Below, piece by piece: positions 9,634 to 17,550 of a stretch of 39,244 nt of DNA (positions are counted from its first letter, which is position 1; every line of letters starts with the position of its first letter). Source of the DNA: a virus; the IMG/VR virus record IMGVR_UViG_3300042543_000481, positions 1 to 39,244 of that record. One strand, written 5' to 3'. The notes under the pieces were generated by a model. The model saw nothing but the letters and a program-made list of their open reading frames with translations. It was not told where the DNA came from and searched no databases. The translations under genes and the position numbers were made by a program.

Positions 9634-9917
9634 TGGCTTTTTTACAAATAATTCAAACTTCTCACGGTGTTCCTGCTCTATATTGGAAACTTACATCCGT
9701 TACTTTTAATTTAAATCGCTCTTGCACATTGACATTGAGCGGTTATTACGATGAAAATGCAAGATTAAATAACAATGAAAAAATGAAAGAAATTTCATAT
9801 ACTGTTGAAGTAGGTAACATGGCAACGGTATTTCCTACTGGATTTAATCTTATTGATGCGTATAACTACATTAAGACACAACCAGAGTTTTTATTTGGTG
9901 CAGAATCTTTGTTATGA
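9633..9917 (+). CDS. Small conserved-type phage protein between the two paralogues
   Basis: A 94-residue protein (MAFLQIIQTSHGVPALYWKL) that I do not recognise. Its ATG overlaps the stop of paralogue A (TAATG), and paralogue B starts 17 bases after its end, so the three are probably co-translated. It has alternating hydrophobic residues suggesting beta strands, no Cys, no membrane helix and an ordinary charge. It may be a small virion component or a folding partner of the neighbouring fibre proteins; this is inference from position only. Confidence 0.6.
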   Translation: MAFLQIIQTSHGVPALYWKLTSVTFNLNRSCTLTLSGYYDENARLNNNEKMKEISYTVEVGNMATVFPTGFNLIDAYNYIKTQPEFLFGAESLL

Positions 9918-9934
9918 ATTGAAAAGAGGAAAAA

Positions 9935-11437
9935 ATGGGTGTAAAGATCATAGGTGGAAATAGTTCAGATAATTTGGTGGATGTTGATGAATTTAATCAA
10001 ATAAAAGTCGTAACACCACAGAGTGACACCGGAATGACTGCTGGTTACGTGCAAATGAGCACAGAATTGGATGAGGGAGATAGCAGGGGAATTCGTAGTC
10101 TGATTGCCCTAGAGGCATCTGACGATTATCGCCTTCGTGTTGGAACTGATCAATCGGTATTTAATGCAACCTTTGAGGGGACTATAGTTAATACAGTACT
10201 CTTTTCTAGCACTACATCCATAACTAGCGCCGCGCAAGCTAACGGATTTTTAACTTTAAACTCTGGTAATGCAACTACAGCATTTGCAGCTGCATATGTT
10301 AGAAGTTACAGACAATTTCCATTATTCGGAACTTATCCAACCCATGCAGATATTTGGATGGCGGAAGGTAGCCCAAAAGCAACAAATGCAATTAGTGAAT
10401 GGGGATTCCTGTACCTTACGACAATTGGTACTCAACAACCGCTTGATGGCATTTATTTCAGACGCATTGGTGGTGGACAACTTAAGGGAATCATTACACG
10501 CAACGCAATTGATGTCGCAGAAGTTTCATTGAATGCTTCTCCGGTCCCTTCACGCGATGGAACTGGTCTTTTTGATCCTGAAGAAGTGAATCACTATATA
10601 ATAGTCGTATATAATGACGTTGCAAGATTTTGGATAAATCATGTTTTGGTTGGAGAAATTCTCTGTCCCGCAGATGCTCCACAATTTTCAGGATCATGCA
10701 ACGTTCCTCTGGGATTCAGAACGAATAATATCGCTGCCACATCTGGAATAAGAACATTATCAATTGGATGTATTAACGTAGGTTTTGGAGATCAAAACAT
10801 AGTAAAGCCATGGTCACATGCAATGACAGGAATGGGCGGTGGTGCATACCAATTGCAGGCAGGAAACACTCCGGGACCAACCGTAACACGTACTGCACCC
10901 GGTCAAGGACACCCCGCAAGCGGTACGGCTCGTATTGCCGGTACATGGACTGGTACTTCTGCACCCGTTCTTAGCAATTTAGGTGGTCTTTGGACTAGTC
11001 AGGCAATCAGCTCCTTAGCATCAGACGTAGACTATCCAGTATTTGCTTTCCTAAATCCTGCAGGCTCACAAACAAGACCGGGAAAGACACTGTATGTCAC
11101 AGGAGTTCGCATAGGAGATACAGTTCCTAGCGCTGCAGCAGCAACCAACCCAATCTTTATATCTTATATTGTAATGGTTGGTGCAAGCGCATCTGCAACC
11201 AATACAGGCGATGCAGCCACAACTGTATCAGGAAAATCAATCGTAATAGGTGGCCATGGATTTTCAGCAACGGAAGCTGCAGGAAGCCATAAAGAAGGAT
11301 TCAGCATGGACTTTACATCACCTTTGATGGTTCCTGCTGGACACTATATTACTTTAGTTGTACGTCCATTTGGTACGGTTACGCTTAATACGATGGTATT
11401 GAGAGGAAGTGTTCAATTTAACGGATACTTTGAATAA
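9935..11437 (+). CDS. Putative virion/fibre protein, paralogue B
   Basis: A 500-residue protein starting MGVKIIGGNSSDNLVDV, the tandem paralogue of 8134-9633 with equal length and the same order of conserved blocks. Residues around 285-350 and the last 60 residues look most conserved between the two; residues 60-110 differ most, so the variable part probably faces the host or solvent. AGAGGA just upstream serves as ribosome site. After its stop comes the strong sigma70-type promoter of dut, so the late-type structural run ends here. Confidence 0.7.
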   Translation: MGVKIIGGNSSDNLVDVDEFNQIKVVTPQSDTGMTAGYVQMSTELDEGDSRGIRSLIALEASDDYRLRVGTDQSVFNATFEGTIVNTVLFSSTTSITSAAQANGFLTLNSGNATTAFAAAYVRSYRQFPLFGTYPTHADIWMAEGSPKATNAISEWGFLYLTTIGTQQPLDGIYFRRIGGGQLKGIITRNAIDVAEVSLNASPVPSRDGTGLFDPEEVNHYIIVVYNDVARFWINHVLVGEILCPADAPQFSGSCNVPLGFRTNNIAATSGIRTLSIGCINVGFGDQNIVKPWSHAMTGMGGGAYQLQAGNTPGPTVTRTAPGQGHPASGTARIAGTWTGTSAPVLSNLGGLWTSQAISSLASDVDYPVFAFLNPAGSQTRPGKTLYVTGVRIGDTVPSAAAATNPIFISYIVMVGASASATNTGDAATTVSGKSIVIGGHGFSATEAAGSHKEGFSMDFTSPLMVPAGHYITLVVRPFGTVTLNTMVLRGSVQFNGYFE

Positions 11438-11442
11438 TATAA

Positions 11443-11470
11443 TTGACAAATATTTTTAATGTGATATAAT
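11443..11470 (+). promoter_or_regulatory. Sigma70-type promoter of dut
   Basis: TTGACA at 11443-11448, a 16-nt spacer and TATAAT at 11465-11470. The dut ATG begins 6 nt after the -10 box and no Shine-Dalgarno sequence lies between, so transcription should start at or next to the start codon. The host sigma70 holoenzyme should recognise it, marking an early or middle gene. Confidence 0.85.
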
Positions 11471-11476
11471 TTTTAT

Positions 11477-11998
11477 ATGTACCTAAACTACCACAAAGCC
11501 GATCCAAGCGTTGTAGATCCCAATTATCAAACCCAGCTTGCCGCATGCTTTGATCTTGCTGCGTATATTCCAAAAGAAGAAAAGGTAAAAGTTTGGGAAG
11601 GCAAGGATACTACTGAGATCGAACCTCAGTATGATTACGACAAGGATTCTCACTACATTCTTTTGATGCCCGGAGAGCGAGCCTTGGTTCGAACTGGGTT
11701 GACTTTTGATATCCCGAGTGGTTATTCAATCAGACTTCATCCTAGGTCTGGCATGGCTTTAAAGTACGGTCTCGCGCTGGCAAATTGCGAAGGTGTGGTC
11801 GATGAAGATTATACCTACGAAACAAAACTAATAATGATTAATACCAATCTCCAAGAGCCTATTAAGATTTACAATAAGGATAGAATTGCTCAGGCTGAGA
11901 TTGTAAAGTACGAGCAGATGAGACTTATCGAAATTTATAATACGCCTGATCTAAAGTCAGACCGAATCGGTGGGTTCGGAAGTACCGGAAGATCCTGA
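11477..11998 (+). CDS. dut: dUTPase
   Basis: Trimeric deoxyuridine triphosphatase: dUTP to dUMP plus pyrophosphate, keeping uracil out of DNA and feeding dUMP to the ThyX encoded at 20488. All five family motifs are visible in 173 residues: 1, AACFDLAAYIP at 22-32; 2, HPRSGMALKYG at 88-98; 3, GVVDEDYTYE at 106-115 with the Asp that orients water; 4, IYNKDRIAQAE at 131-141; 5, RIGGFGSTGRS at 163-173. About 25 extra residues between motifs 1 and 2 (33-58) are an insert relative to minimal dUTPases. The 3' end overlaps the convergent gene at 11957 by 42 nt. Confidence 0.95.
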   Translation: MYLNYHKADPSVVDPNYQTQLAACFDLAAYIPKEEKVKVWEGKDTTEIEPQYDYDKDSHYILLMPGERALVRTGLTFDIPSGYSIRLHPRSGMALKYGLALANCEGVVDEDYTYETKLIMINTNLQEPIKIYNKDRIAQAEIVKYEQMRLIEIYNTPDLKSDRIGGFGSTGRS

Positions 11999-12223
11999 TT
12001 TCTTTTTGGGCCACCGGACGGATTTGAATTCCTTCCAAACGGCATAAAAAGTAATAAGGCATATTACGACGTACCAAAAACTCCATTCAGAACCTTGATT
12101 TGGTGCTCCGAAGAAAGGTTCTTTTAGTACGCTATGAACTGCATTCCCTTGTTTGTCCAATGGAGAAATAATCTGAGGTGTAGTGCAGGAGGCCAATAAA
12201 ATCAGAGGTAAGAGATATTTCAT
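11957..12223 (-). CDS. Small lipoprotein with C-terminal membrane helix, spanin candidate
   Basis: An 88-residue protein with a lipoprotein signal MKYLLPLILLASC (lipobox L-A-S-C, acylated Cys13), a 35-residue polar linker, a membrane helix at about 48-64 and a basic cytoplasmic-type tail (KEFKSVRWPKKK). A lipid anchor at one end and an inner-membrane helix at the other is the plan of unimolecular spanins, which fuse inner and outer membranes in the last step of lysis. The linker is short compared with T1 gp11, which weakens the call. Its ATG overlaps the stop of the holin-like gene (ATGA), supporting a lysis cassette. Confidence 0.6.
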   Translation of the reverse strand: MKYLLPLILLASCTTPQIISPLDKQGNAVHSVLKEPFFGAPNQGSEWSFWYVVICLITFYAVWKEFKSVRWPKKKSGSSGTSEPTDSV

Positions 12224-12654
12224 GATTTATTTCCTCCTGCGGCTGTGCCAAAGTAGAAGCCAACAACGGCCAAAAGAACTTGACGGTTTTCTTCAGCAAA
12301 GAGATATCCGGGGATTTCTACAAAATACTTTCGGGTTGTCTCCGGCACTAAGCTAAAGAAACTCTCTGGTTGTTTTTGAGTAAACTCTGCAAACGTAGAG
12401 ATTCCAAAGAATGGCAGAACAAAGGGTGCGGCAACCACGGCAAACAAGCAAGCGAGAACAATAATTTGTCTTACGCCTTTACCGACATCTAATGGAACTC
12501 TCTGTGCTGCTTTGTCCTGATTGTCTGTAGTCTGTTTGTTGGCTTCAATTGCCATCTTAAACATGTCTTTTTGGTCTTGGGCCCTTTGTGCCCAGTAACG
12601 GAACAGAAATCCCGTCACTCCTCCACCCAGTAAAGATATTAATTCTGTCGGCAT
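12220..12654 (-). CDS. Holin-like membrane protein, three predicted helices
   Basis: A 144-residue protein with hydrophobic segments at about 5-19, 61-83 and 126-141; the last ends FYFGTAAGG, a glycine-rich end seen in three-helix phage holins and the GTA-type holin family. Between the first two is a charged, Gln-rich cytoplasmic stretch. GAGGT precedes the ATG. It is coupled to a candidate spanin downstream and a membrane-anchored protein upstream. A holin forms lesions in the inner membrane to time lysis. No endolysin gene is recognisable beside it, so the call rests on topology and neighbours. Confidence 0.55.
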   Translation of the reverse strand: MPTELISLLGGGVTGFLFRYWAQRAQDQKDMFKMAIEANKQTTDNQDKAAQRVPLDVGKGVRQIIVLACLFAVVAAPFVLPFFGISTFAEFTQKQPESFFSLVPETTRKYFVEIPGYLFAEENRQVLLAVVGFYFGTAAGGNKS

Positions 12655-12660
12655 TTTACC

Positions 12661-13269
12661 TCAATTCCTTTGGTATGAAAGTTGCAATTCTATTGAGCCA
12701 CGAATTTCTTCAAAATGGTTTATCATGATTTCTTCTTGGGCTAAATTTGGCTCATAGTCTTTATGCCATTGAACCAAGATAAATCCTACATTTATGCTTT
12801 TATTTTTGATCGGAAGGCATGCAATGTGTGAAATGAATTCATCTTCAAAGAAATGTTTAGCAAAACTATTTTCAGGCAATGCTTGAACGGAATAAATCAT
12901 TGATCTGTTTTCCAAAACTTTTGTAAGCAATGGAACAAACAAAGAACACAGAGTATTTTTAAATTTTAATGCTTGTGAAGTATAGCCTTTATGGGAAGAC
13001 TCATGGGAGACAGAAAACTTTCTCATAGAAATTCCATCCATATAATATTCACCATTATGGAATTGCATTAGGCTGGCACGCATAGCATTAGAAGCAATTC
13101 GGAGTTCCGTTAATCTTTCATTGATTTCACTGTGAATTAATATAAAATTGTCAGTTTTAGTTTTTGATTTCCAGAAACGGTGAACGCCTACTCCTATTCC
13201 TAGGCTTCCGGCAATCCACCACGCTATACTTTCAATTGTTTTTGGTACTTCTAGAAATCCAAATGACAT
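12661..13269 (-). CDS. Membrane-anchored protein with GAF-like FHNGEYY motif
   Basis: A 202-residue protein: one N-terminal membrane helix (about 13-30, IAWWIAGSLGIGVGVHRFW), a basic stretch, then a soluble domain. Residues near 68-88 read MQFHNGEYYMDGISMRKFSVSHE; an RxxxxxFHNG...SxxHE pattern recurs in uncharacterised phage and bacterial membrane proteins with a GAF-type sensor fold. Near residues 135-165 is IACLPIKNKSINVGFILVQW, another GAF-like strand. It is first in a three-gene minus-strand run with the holin-like and spanin-like genes, behind a late-type box at 13288-13295. It could sense a ligand to tune lysis; that role is speculative. Confidence 0.6.
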   Translation of the reverse strand: MSFGFLEVPKTIESIAWWIAGSLGIGVGVHRFWKSKTKTDNFILIHSEINERLTELRIASNAMRASLMQFHNGEYYMDGISMRKFSVSHESSHKGYTSQALKFKNTLCSLFVPLLTKVLENRSMIYSVQALPENSFAKHFFEDEFISHIACLPIKNKSINVGFILVQWHKDYEPNLAQEEIMINHFEEIRGSIELQLSYQRN

Positions 13270-13287
13270 TAAAATCTCCCTGTCTGA

Positions 13288-13295
13288 ATATTTAG
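13288..13295 (-). promoter_or_regulatory. T4-late-like promoter box CTAAATAT for the lysis-type cassette
   Basis: Minus-strand CTAAATATT, 18 nt before the ATG at 13269, followed by a good ribosome site (GGGAG) in the leader. It is divergent from, and only a few bases away from, the sigma70 promoter at 13300-13328. Confidence 0.6.
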
Positions 13296-13299
13296 GTTA

Positions 13300-13328
13300 T
13301 TGACTTTTAGGCTTAAATAGGTTATAAT
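13300..13328 (+). promoter_or_regulatory. Sigma70-type promoter of the nucleotide-metabolism/polymerase run
   Basis: TTGACT at 13300-13305, a 17-nt spacer and TATAAT at 13323-13328. The ATG of the next gene is at 13335, 6 nt after the -10 box, with no Shine-Dalgarno sequence. It would drive the pyrophosphohydrolase-like gene and gene 43. Confidence 0.85.
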
Positions 13329-13334
13329 AATCAT

Positions 13335-13655
13335 ATGACTAGAGATGAATTATTTCAATTGCACGCAGAATTGTGCAATCGTTCTTTAATTTTAATGAAA
13401 CAAAAGTCCGCAGACTATGCAACAGGATCTGATCCCTTTGCCAACTTCAAAAGAGGTGAAATTTTAGGGTTTGCCACAGCCGAAGAAGGGCTTATGCTTC
13501 GTGTTGTGGACAAAATTTCCCGGATTTCAACCTTCCTACAGCGTGGAGAGCTAAAAGTGGAAAACGAATCGGTCGCGGACAGCGTGATGGACGTGATCAA
13601 TTATATGGTTTTGCTGCAAGGTATGTTGGAAGATAAATCTAAAAAGGCTAAGTGA
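13335..13655 (+). CDS. MazG-like / DUF1599-type nucleotide-associated protein
   Basis: A 106-residue all-helical protein. The pattern HAELCNRSLILMKQKSADYA, DPFANFKRGE, then LRVVDKISRIS and ESVADSVMDVINYMVLL resembles the DUF1599 (nucleotide modification associated domain 1) branch of MazG-like NTP pyrophosphohydrolases; the acidic D/E residues of the second helix pair would bind metal. Such proteins may clear non-canonical or competing nucleotides. It is expressed from its own promoter and ends in a TGATG overlap with the polymerase gene, so nucleotide clean-up and DNA synthesis are co-expressed. Family call moderate, substrate unknown. Confidence 0.75.
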   Translation: MTRDELFQLHAELCNRSLILMKQKSADYATGSDPFANFKRGEILGFATAEEGLMLRVVDKISRISTFLQRGELKVENESVADSVMDVINYMVLLQGMLEDKSKKAK

Positions 13656-16150
13656 TGAAATTTTATACAGCGTGTACCATCAAGGGCAACAAAATTCTAG
13701 TTCGTGGCTACGACAAGGGTGTTCGATTTACTGAGACTGTTTCTTTTAAACCCTCCCTTTTTGTAAAGTCCGACAAACCGAGTTCTCACAAAACCTTGCG
13801 AAACGTTAATGTTCGCAGAGTTAAGTTTGACACGCTGTATGAATGCCGAGAGTTTCTTGACCAGTACAGAGATCTAGAGGACACCCCCATTTATGGAAAC
13901 ACTGATTTTGTCACTCAATATCTCATGGAGACTTATCCGTCTGAGGTGGAATACGATCTTTCCAAAATCAAGATAGCATACATTGACTTGGAATGTGAGA
14001 CTGAAAATGGTTTTCCAGATCTAGAGAGACCAAATGAGCGCATCAATTTGGCGACCATTCGGATTGGAAACACTAATAATGTAATCTCTTTGCATGATGT
14101 AAATCTCCCGGACTGCAAAGTCTATGTTGAAGATACAGAGAAAGATCTCATTGGTCGTATCTTTGATATTCTAAAGAAAGAGGATGTGGACATCATCACT
14201 GGATGGAATATTCGCCTGTTCGATATTCCCTACATCATGGGTCGTGCAAAGCTTTTCTTTGAAGAGAAAGAAATTGCTGCATGTACGCCTTTTAACATGA
14301 TAAAGGAAAGGCAAATCAAGATCGGAGAGCGAGCGTACACAGTGTACGAAATGCCGGGTTATACTATTCTAGATTACTTGGATCTTTATAAAAAGTTTTC
14401 TGGTACCAACCAAGAAAGTTATGCTCTAAACTTCATCTCGCGAGTAGAGTTGGATGAGCAAAAACTTGACTATAGCGAATATGGTTCTATGAAAGAGTTT
14501 TATACTCAAAACTTTCAAAAGTTTGCTGAGTATAACGTCAAAGATGCTGTGCTCGTTGAACGGTTGGACAACAAACTAAAACTAATTGATCTGGCTGTCT
14601 CCATTGCATACGAAGCAAAGATTGGATTCGATACTGTATTCTTCGCAACTCGCATCTGGGAAACCATCTGCTGCGATTATCTTCTGAAAAATAATATCGT
14701 CCCACCGCTCAAGACAAAGTACGCCAAGGATGACCAATTTATTGGTGCGTATGTAAAAGAAGTCATACCCGGCCTTTACAAAAACATTGTTAGCTTTGAT
14801 GCTACAAGTCTATACCCAAGCATCATCATGGGATGGAATATTTCTCCGGATACTTGCATCAAGTCTGATTGCTCTTTTAATGCCGATGACTTTCTTAGAA
14901 GCAAGCGCAAAGAAATTCCAAGTCTGTTGGAGGAGGCAGAAGAAAACGACGCATGCCTTGCCTGCAACGGAAGTATGTTTACTAAAAAAGCCCGAGGCTT
15001 TATTCCTATCTTGATTGAAACTACATTCAATCAACGCCAAGAAGCAAAGAAGAAGATGATCCAACTGGAAAAGCAGTATGAGTCAAACAAGGATGCTTCT
15101 TTATTGCCTCGGATTTCAGCGCTAAAGATTCGCCAATCAGTAAAAAAGATTTTGGCTAACAGTTTGTATGGTTGCCTTGGAAATCCTGCTTTTACATATT
15201 CATCTCCTGAACTGGCAACAGCCGTTACTGTCACTGGACAGGTTATTATTCGCCAAGCAGAAATAGAAATGAATGGCTTTTTGAACTCATTGGTTAATAG
15301 CAGCAACGACAAAGACTACGTCATTGCTGTCGATACAGACTCAGTATATCTAAACCTTGAAGACCTAGTAGCCAAGGAGAATCCAGTTGACCAGACTGAT
15401 TTTGTAAACAATGTCTGCGAAACTCAGATTCAGGCTAAACTGAACTCAGTCATGGAAAACCTTTCACAAACCCTGAAGTGCAAAGAGAACAAGATCTTCT
15501 TCAAGCGAGAAGCAATCGCTGCCGTTGGGATGTTTGTCGCAAAGAAGCGATATGCTCTTCTTGTAAATGATCTAGAAGGAGTTCGGTTTGCCGAACCAAA
15601 ACTAAAGATCATGGGTATGGAGACTGTCCGAAGCAGTACTCCGCTGATTGTCCGAAATAAACTGAAGGACTGTATTAAGATCATTCTCACCAAGACTCCT
15701 GATGAACTTAAAAAGTATGTCCAAGATTTCAAGAAGGACTTCATGAAGCTTCCTTTGGTTGAAATTGCATCGCCACGTAAAGTCTCTGGTATGGATAAGT
15801 ACAAAGATAACTTTACAATTTACAAGCAAAGCACTCCGATTGCTACTAAAGCATCTTTGCTTTACAATGCACATCTTAAGAAGTTGGGTCTTGATAAATC
15901 ACATGCCCCGATCAAGGAAGATGATAAAATTAAGTTTGTGTTTATCAAGATTCCAAATCCGTATGGCAAGGGTGGGCGAGATGCGGTTATAGCCTTTGTC
16001 TCTGACCCCCCACCCGAGTTTGAACTAGATAAGTATGTGGATCGCGAAAGGCAGTTTGAGAAGACCATGCAGGAACCATTGGACAATATGCTTACGGCAA
16101 TTAATTGGTCAATTAGTGATCATCCAACCCTTGAATCTTTTTTTGGATGA
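13655..16150 (+). CDS. 43: DNA polymerase gp43 (family B)
   Basis: Replicative polymerase with proofreading exonuclease, 831 residues. Exo I is YIDLECE (D111, E113), Exo II GWNIRLFDIPY (D190) and Exo III YNVKDAVL (D297). Polymerase motif A is SFDATSLYPSI (D382), motif B KKILANSLYG (about 497-506) and motif C VDTDS (D560, D562). It is slightly shorter than T4 gp43 (898). ATG 13655 overlaps the preceding stop (TGATG); a GTG at 13652 is in frame but less likely. It is intact with no intein or intron visible. It works with gp44/62, gp45, gp41 and gp61, nearly all encoded in this window. Confidence 0.97.
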   Translation: MKFYTACTIKGNKILVRGYDKGVRFTETVSFKPSLFVKSDKPSSHKTLRNVNVRRVKFDTLYECREFLDQYRDLEDTPIYGNTDFVTQYLMETYPSEVEYDLSKIKIAYIDLECETENGFPDLERPNERINLATIRIGNTNNVISLHDVNLPDCKVYVEDTEKDLIGRIFDILKKEDVDIITGWNIRLFDIPYIMGRAKLFFEEKEIAACTPFNMIKERQIKIGERAYTVYEMPGYTILDYLDLYKKFSGTNQESYALNFISRVELDEQKLDYSEYGSMKEFYTQNFQKFAEYNVKDAVLVERLDNKLKLIDLAVSIAYEAKIGFDTVFFATRIWETICCDYLLKNNIVPPLKTKYAKDDQFIGAYVKEVIPGLYKNIVSFDATSLYPSIIMGWNISPDTCIKSDCSFNADDFLRSKRKEIPSLLEEAEENDACLACNGSMFTKKARGFIPILIETTFNQRQEAKKKMIQLEKQYESNKDASLLPRISALKIRQSVKKILANSLYGCLGNPAFTYSSPELATAVTVTGQVIIRQAEIEMNGFLNSLVNSSNDKDYVIAVDTDSVYLNLEDLVAKENPVDQTDFVNNVCETQIQAKLNSVMENLSQTLKCKENKIFFKREAIAAVGMFVAKKRYALLVNDLEGVRFAEPKLKIMGMETVRSSTPLIVRNKLKDCIKIILTKTPDELKKYVQDFKKDFMKLPLVEIASPRKVSGMDKYKDNFTIYKQSTPIATKASLLYNAHLKKLGLDKSHAPIKEDDKIKFVFIKIPNPYGKGGRDAVIAFVSDPPPEFELDKYVDRERQFEKTMQEPLDNMLTAINWSISDHPTLESFFG

Positions 16151-16158
16151 GATATAAT
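16131..16158 (+). promoter_or_regulatory. Sigma70-type promoter upstream of 16166
   Basis: TTGAAT at 16131-16136, a 16-nt spacer and TATAAT at 16153-16158. The -35 lies inside the 3' end of gene 43. The next ATG (16166) begins 7 nt after the -10 box without an intervening ribosome site. It would drive the small coiled-coil gene and uvsX. Confidence 0.75.
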
Positions 16159-16165
16159 ATACATT

Positions 16166-16522
16166 ATGTCAAGTGACAATTACACAGAAGAAATTTCATA
16201 TGTTTTGGAAGATCCTGTCATATCAACAAAAAGCATCGACGATATAATGGCATACTGTTATCCAAACGCGTTTACATCACAAAAAAAGCTGTCCAATAAA
16301 CAGATTTACAAAATGGATTTTGATTACAACGAAGAACTAGATGGACCAATCGTTTCCACTCATGATTTTCTTGATTGGAAAAAAAAGGCCGAGGGTTATC
16401 GAAAAGAATGTGACAATTTAAAATCATTGATTAGTAAAATTAATGAAGAAAATCAAAGTCTCAAGGAACAAATTCAAGAACTAAAAGAAGAGTTGCGCGA
16501 TTTGAACGCACTCTTAGATTAA
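16166..16522 (+). CDS. Small protein with C-terminal coiled coil
   Basis: A 118-residue acidic protein between gene 43 and uvsX. The first 75 residues have no family I recognise; from about residue 78 there is a clear heptad coiled coil (ECDNLKSLISKINEENQSLK, then a Glu/Leu-rich helix to the end). It probably forms a dimer or binds a partner helix. Its place inside the replication-recombination run, behind its own promoter, suggests an accessory to replication or recombination, but there is no direct evidence. The stop is 5 nt before the uvsX ATG. Confidence 0.65.
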   Translation: MSSDNYTEEISYVLEDPVISTKSIDDIMAYCYPNAFTSQKKLSNKQIYKMDFDYNEELDGPIVSTHDFLDWKKKAEGYRKECDNLKSLISKINEENQSLKEQIQELKEELRDLNALLD

Positions 16523-16527
16523 AAACT

Positions 16528-17550
16528 ATGTCAAAATATCTACAAACTTTAATTAACAAACTAAACAATCCAGACGCTGCAATCGTGGCAAATGGACTAG
16601 AAGGCTCAGATGTAACCGGGTTCATTGATACCGGTTCCTATGTGCTTAATGCTTTGCTTTCGGGCTCCATTTATGGAGGCTTGCCAAGTAACAAGATTAC
16701 TTGTTTGGCTGGAGACCCAGCAACGGGCAAAACTTTTTATGCTATTGGTATTGCAACACAGTTTTTGCAAAGCCATAAAGAAGGAGTCGTAGTTTACTTC
16801 GACACCGAACAAGCCGTAACCACTGAGATGTTTGAGAAGCGTGGTGTAGACACTAGCCGCATTGCAGTGGTTCCAGTGGCTACTATTGAAGACTTCAAGA
16901 CTCAAGCTTTAAAATTGGTAAACGATATTCTGGAAACACCAGAGGAAGATCGTAAACCTATTTTCATGATTCTTGATTCATTGGGGATGTTGTCTACCGA
17001 AAAAGAAATGAATGATTCGGCTGAAGGTAAGAATGTACGCGACATGACCAAAGCACAACAGACAAAAGCAACGTTTCGCGTGTTGACTTTAAAGTTGGGC
17101 AAGGCAAAAATTCCAATGTTGCTGACCAACCATACGTATCAGGTAATCGGTGCTTATGTTCCCACCAAGGAATTGGGTGGTGGCATTGGTCTTAAGTATG
17201 CAGCCAGCACTATTCTGACTCTTTCCAAAAGCAAGGATAAGACTGAAGATGGCGTTGTTGGTAACTTTATCAAGTGCACTAACTACAAGAACCGATTTGT
17301 TAAGGAAAATACTCAGGTAGAAACCCGCCTAAACTATACTACTGGGCTTAGTCGATATTACGGACTGACTGACCTTGCTATAAAATATAATATATTCAAG
17401 AAGGTCTCAACCCGTATTGAACTGCCGGATGGGACTAAGGTATTTGAGAAAAATATCGATGAAGATCCCGAAAAGTATTTTACCAAAAACATTCTTGATC
17501 AGATTGACGCGAATGTTCAAAAGGATTTTAAATATGGCTCCAACGACTGA
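16528..17550 (+). CDS. uvsX: UvsX recombinase (RecA-like)
   Basis: A RecA-family ATPase that coats single-stranded DNA and drives strand exchange in recombination-dependent replication. Of its 340 residues, Walker A is GDPATGKT at 62-69, the catalytic Glu lies in FDTEQAV near 91-97, and Walker B is IFMILDSLGML (D150). LLTNHTYQVIG and GLKYAASTILTLSKSK correspond to the DNA-binding loop region. It is shorter than T4 UvsX (391) but of the usual size for aquatic T4-like phages. The 3' end overlaps the next gene by 17 nt. No uvsY is recognisable beside it. Confidence 0.95.
   Translation: MSKYLQTLINKLNNPDAAIVANGLEGSDVTGFIDTGSYVLNALLSGSIYGGLPSNKITCLAGDPATGKTFYAIGIATQFLQSHKEGVVVYFDTEQAVTTEMFEKRGVDTSRIAVVPVATIEDFKTQALKLVNDILETPEEDRKPIFMILDSLGMLSTEKEMNDSAEGKNVRDMTKAQQTKATFRVLTLKLGKAKIPMLLTNHTYQVIGAYVPTKELGGGIGLKYAASTILTLSKSKDKTEDGVVGNFIKCTNYKNRFVKENTQVETRLNYTTGLSRYYGLTDLAIKYNIFKKVSTRIELPDGTKVFEKNIDEDPEKYFTKNILDQIDANVQKDFKYGSND

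Noticed and set aside
16240-16262. GATATAATGG inside the small coiled-coil gene
   Set aside because: No -35-like element at the right distance and no start codon of a real gene downstream.
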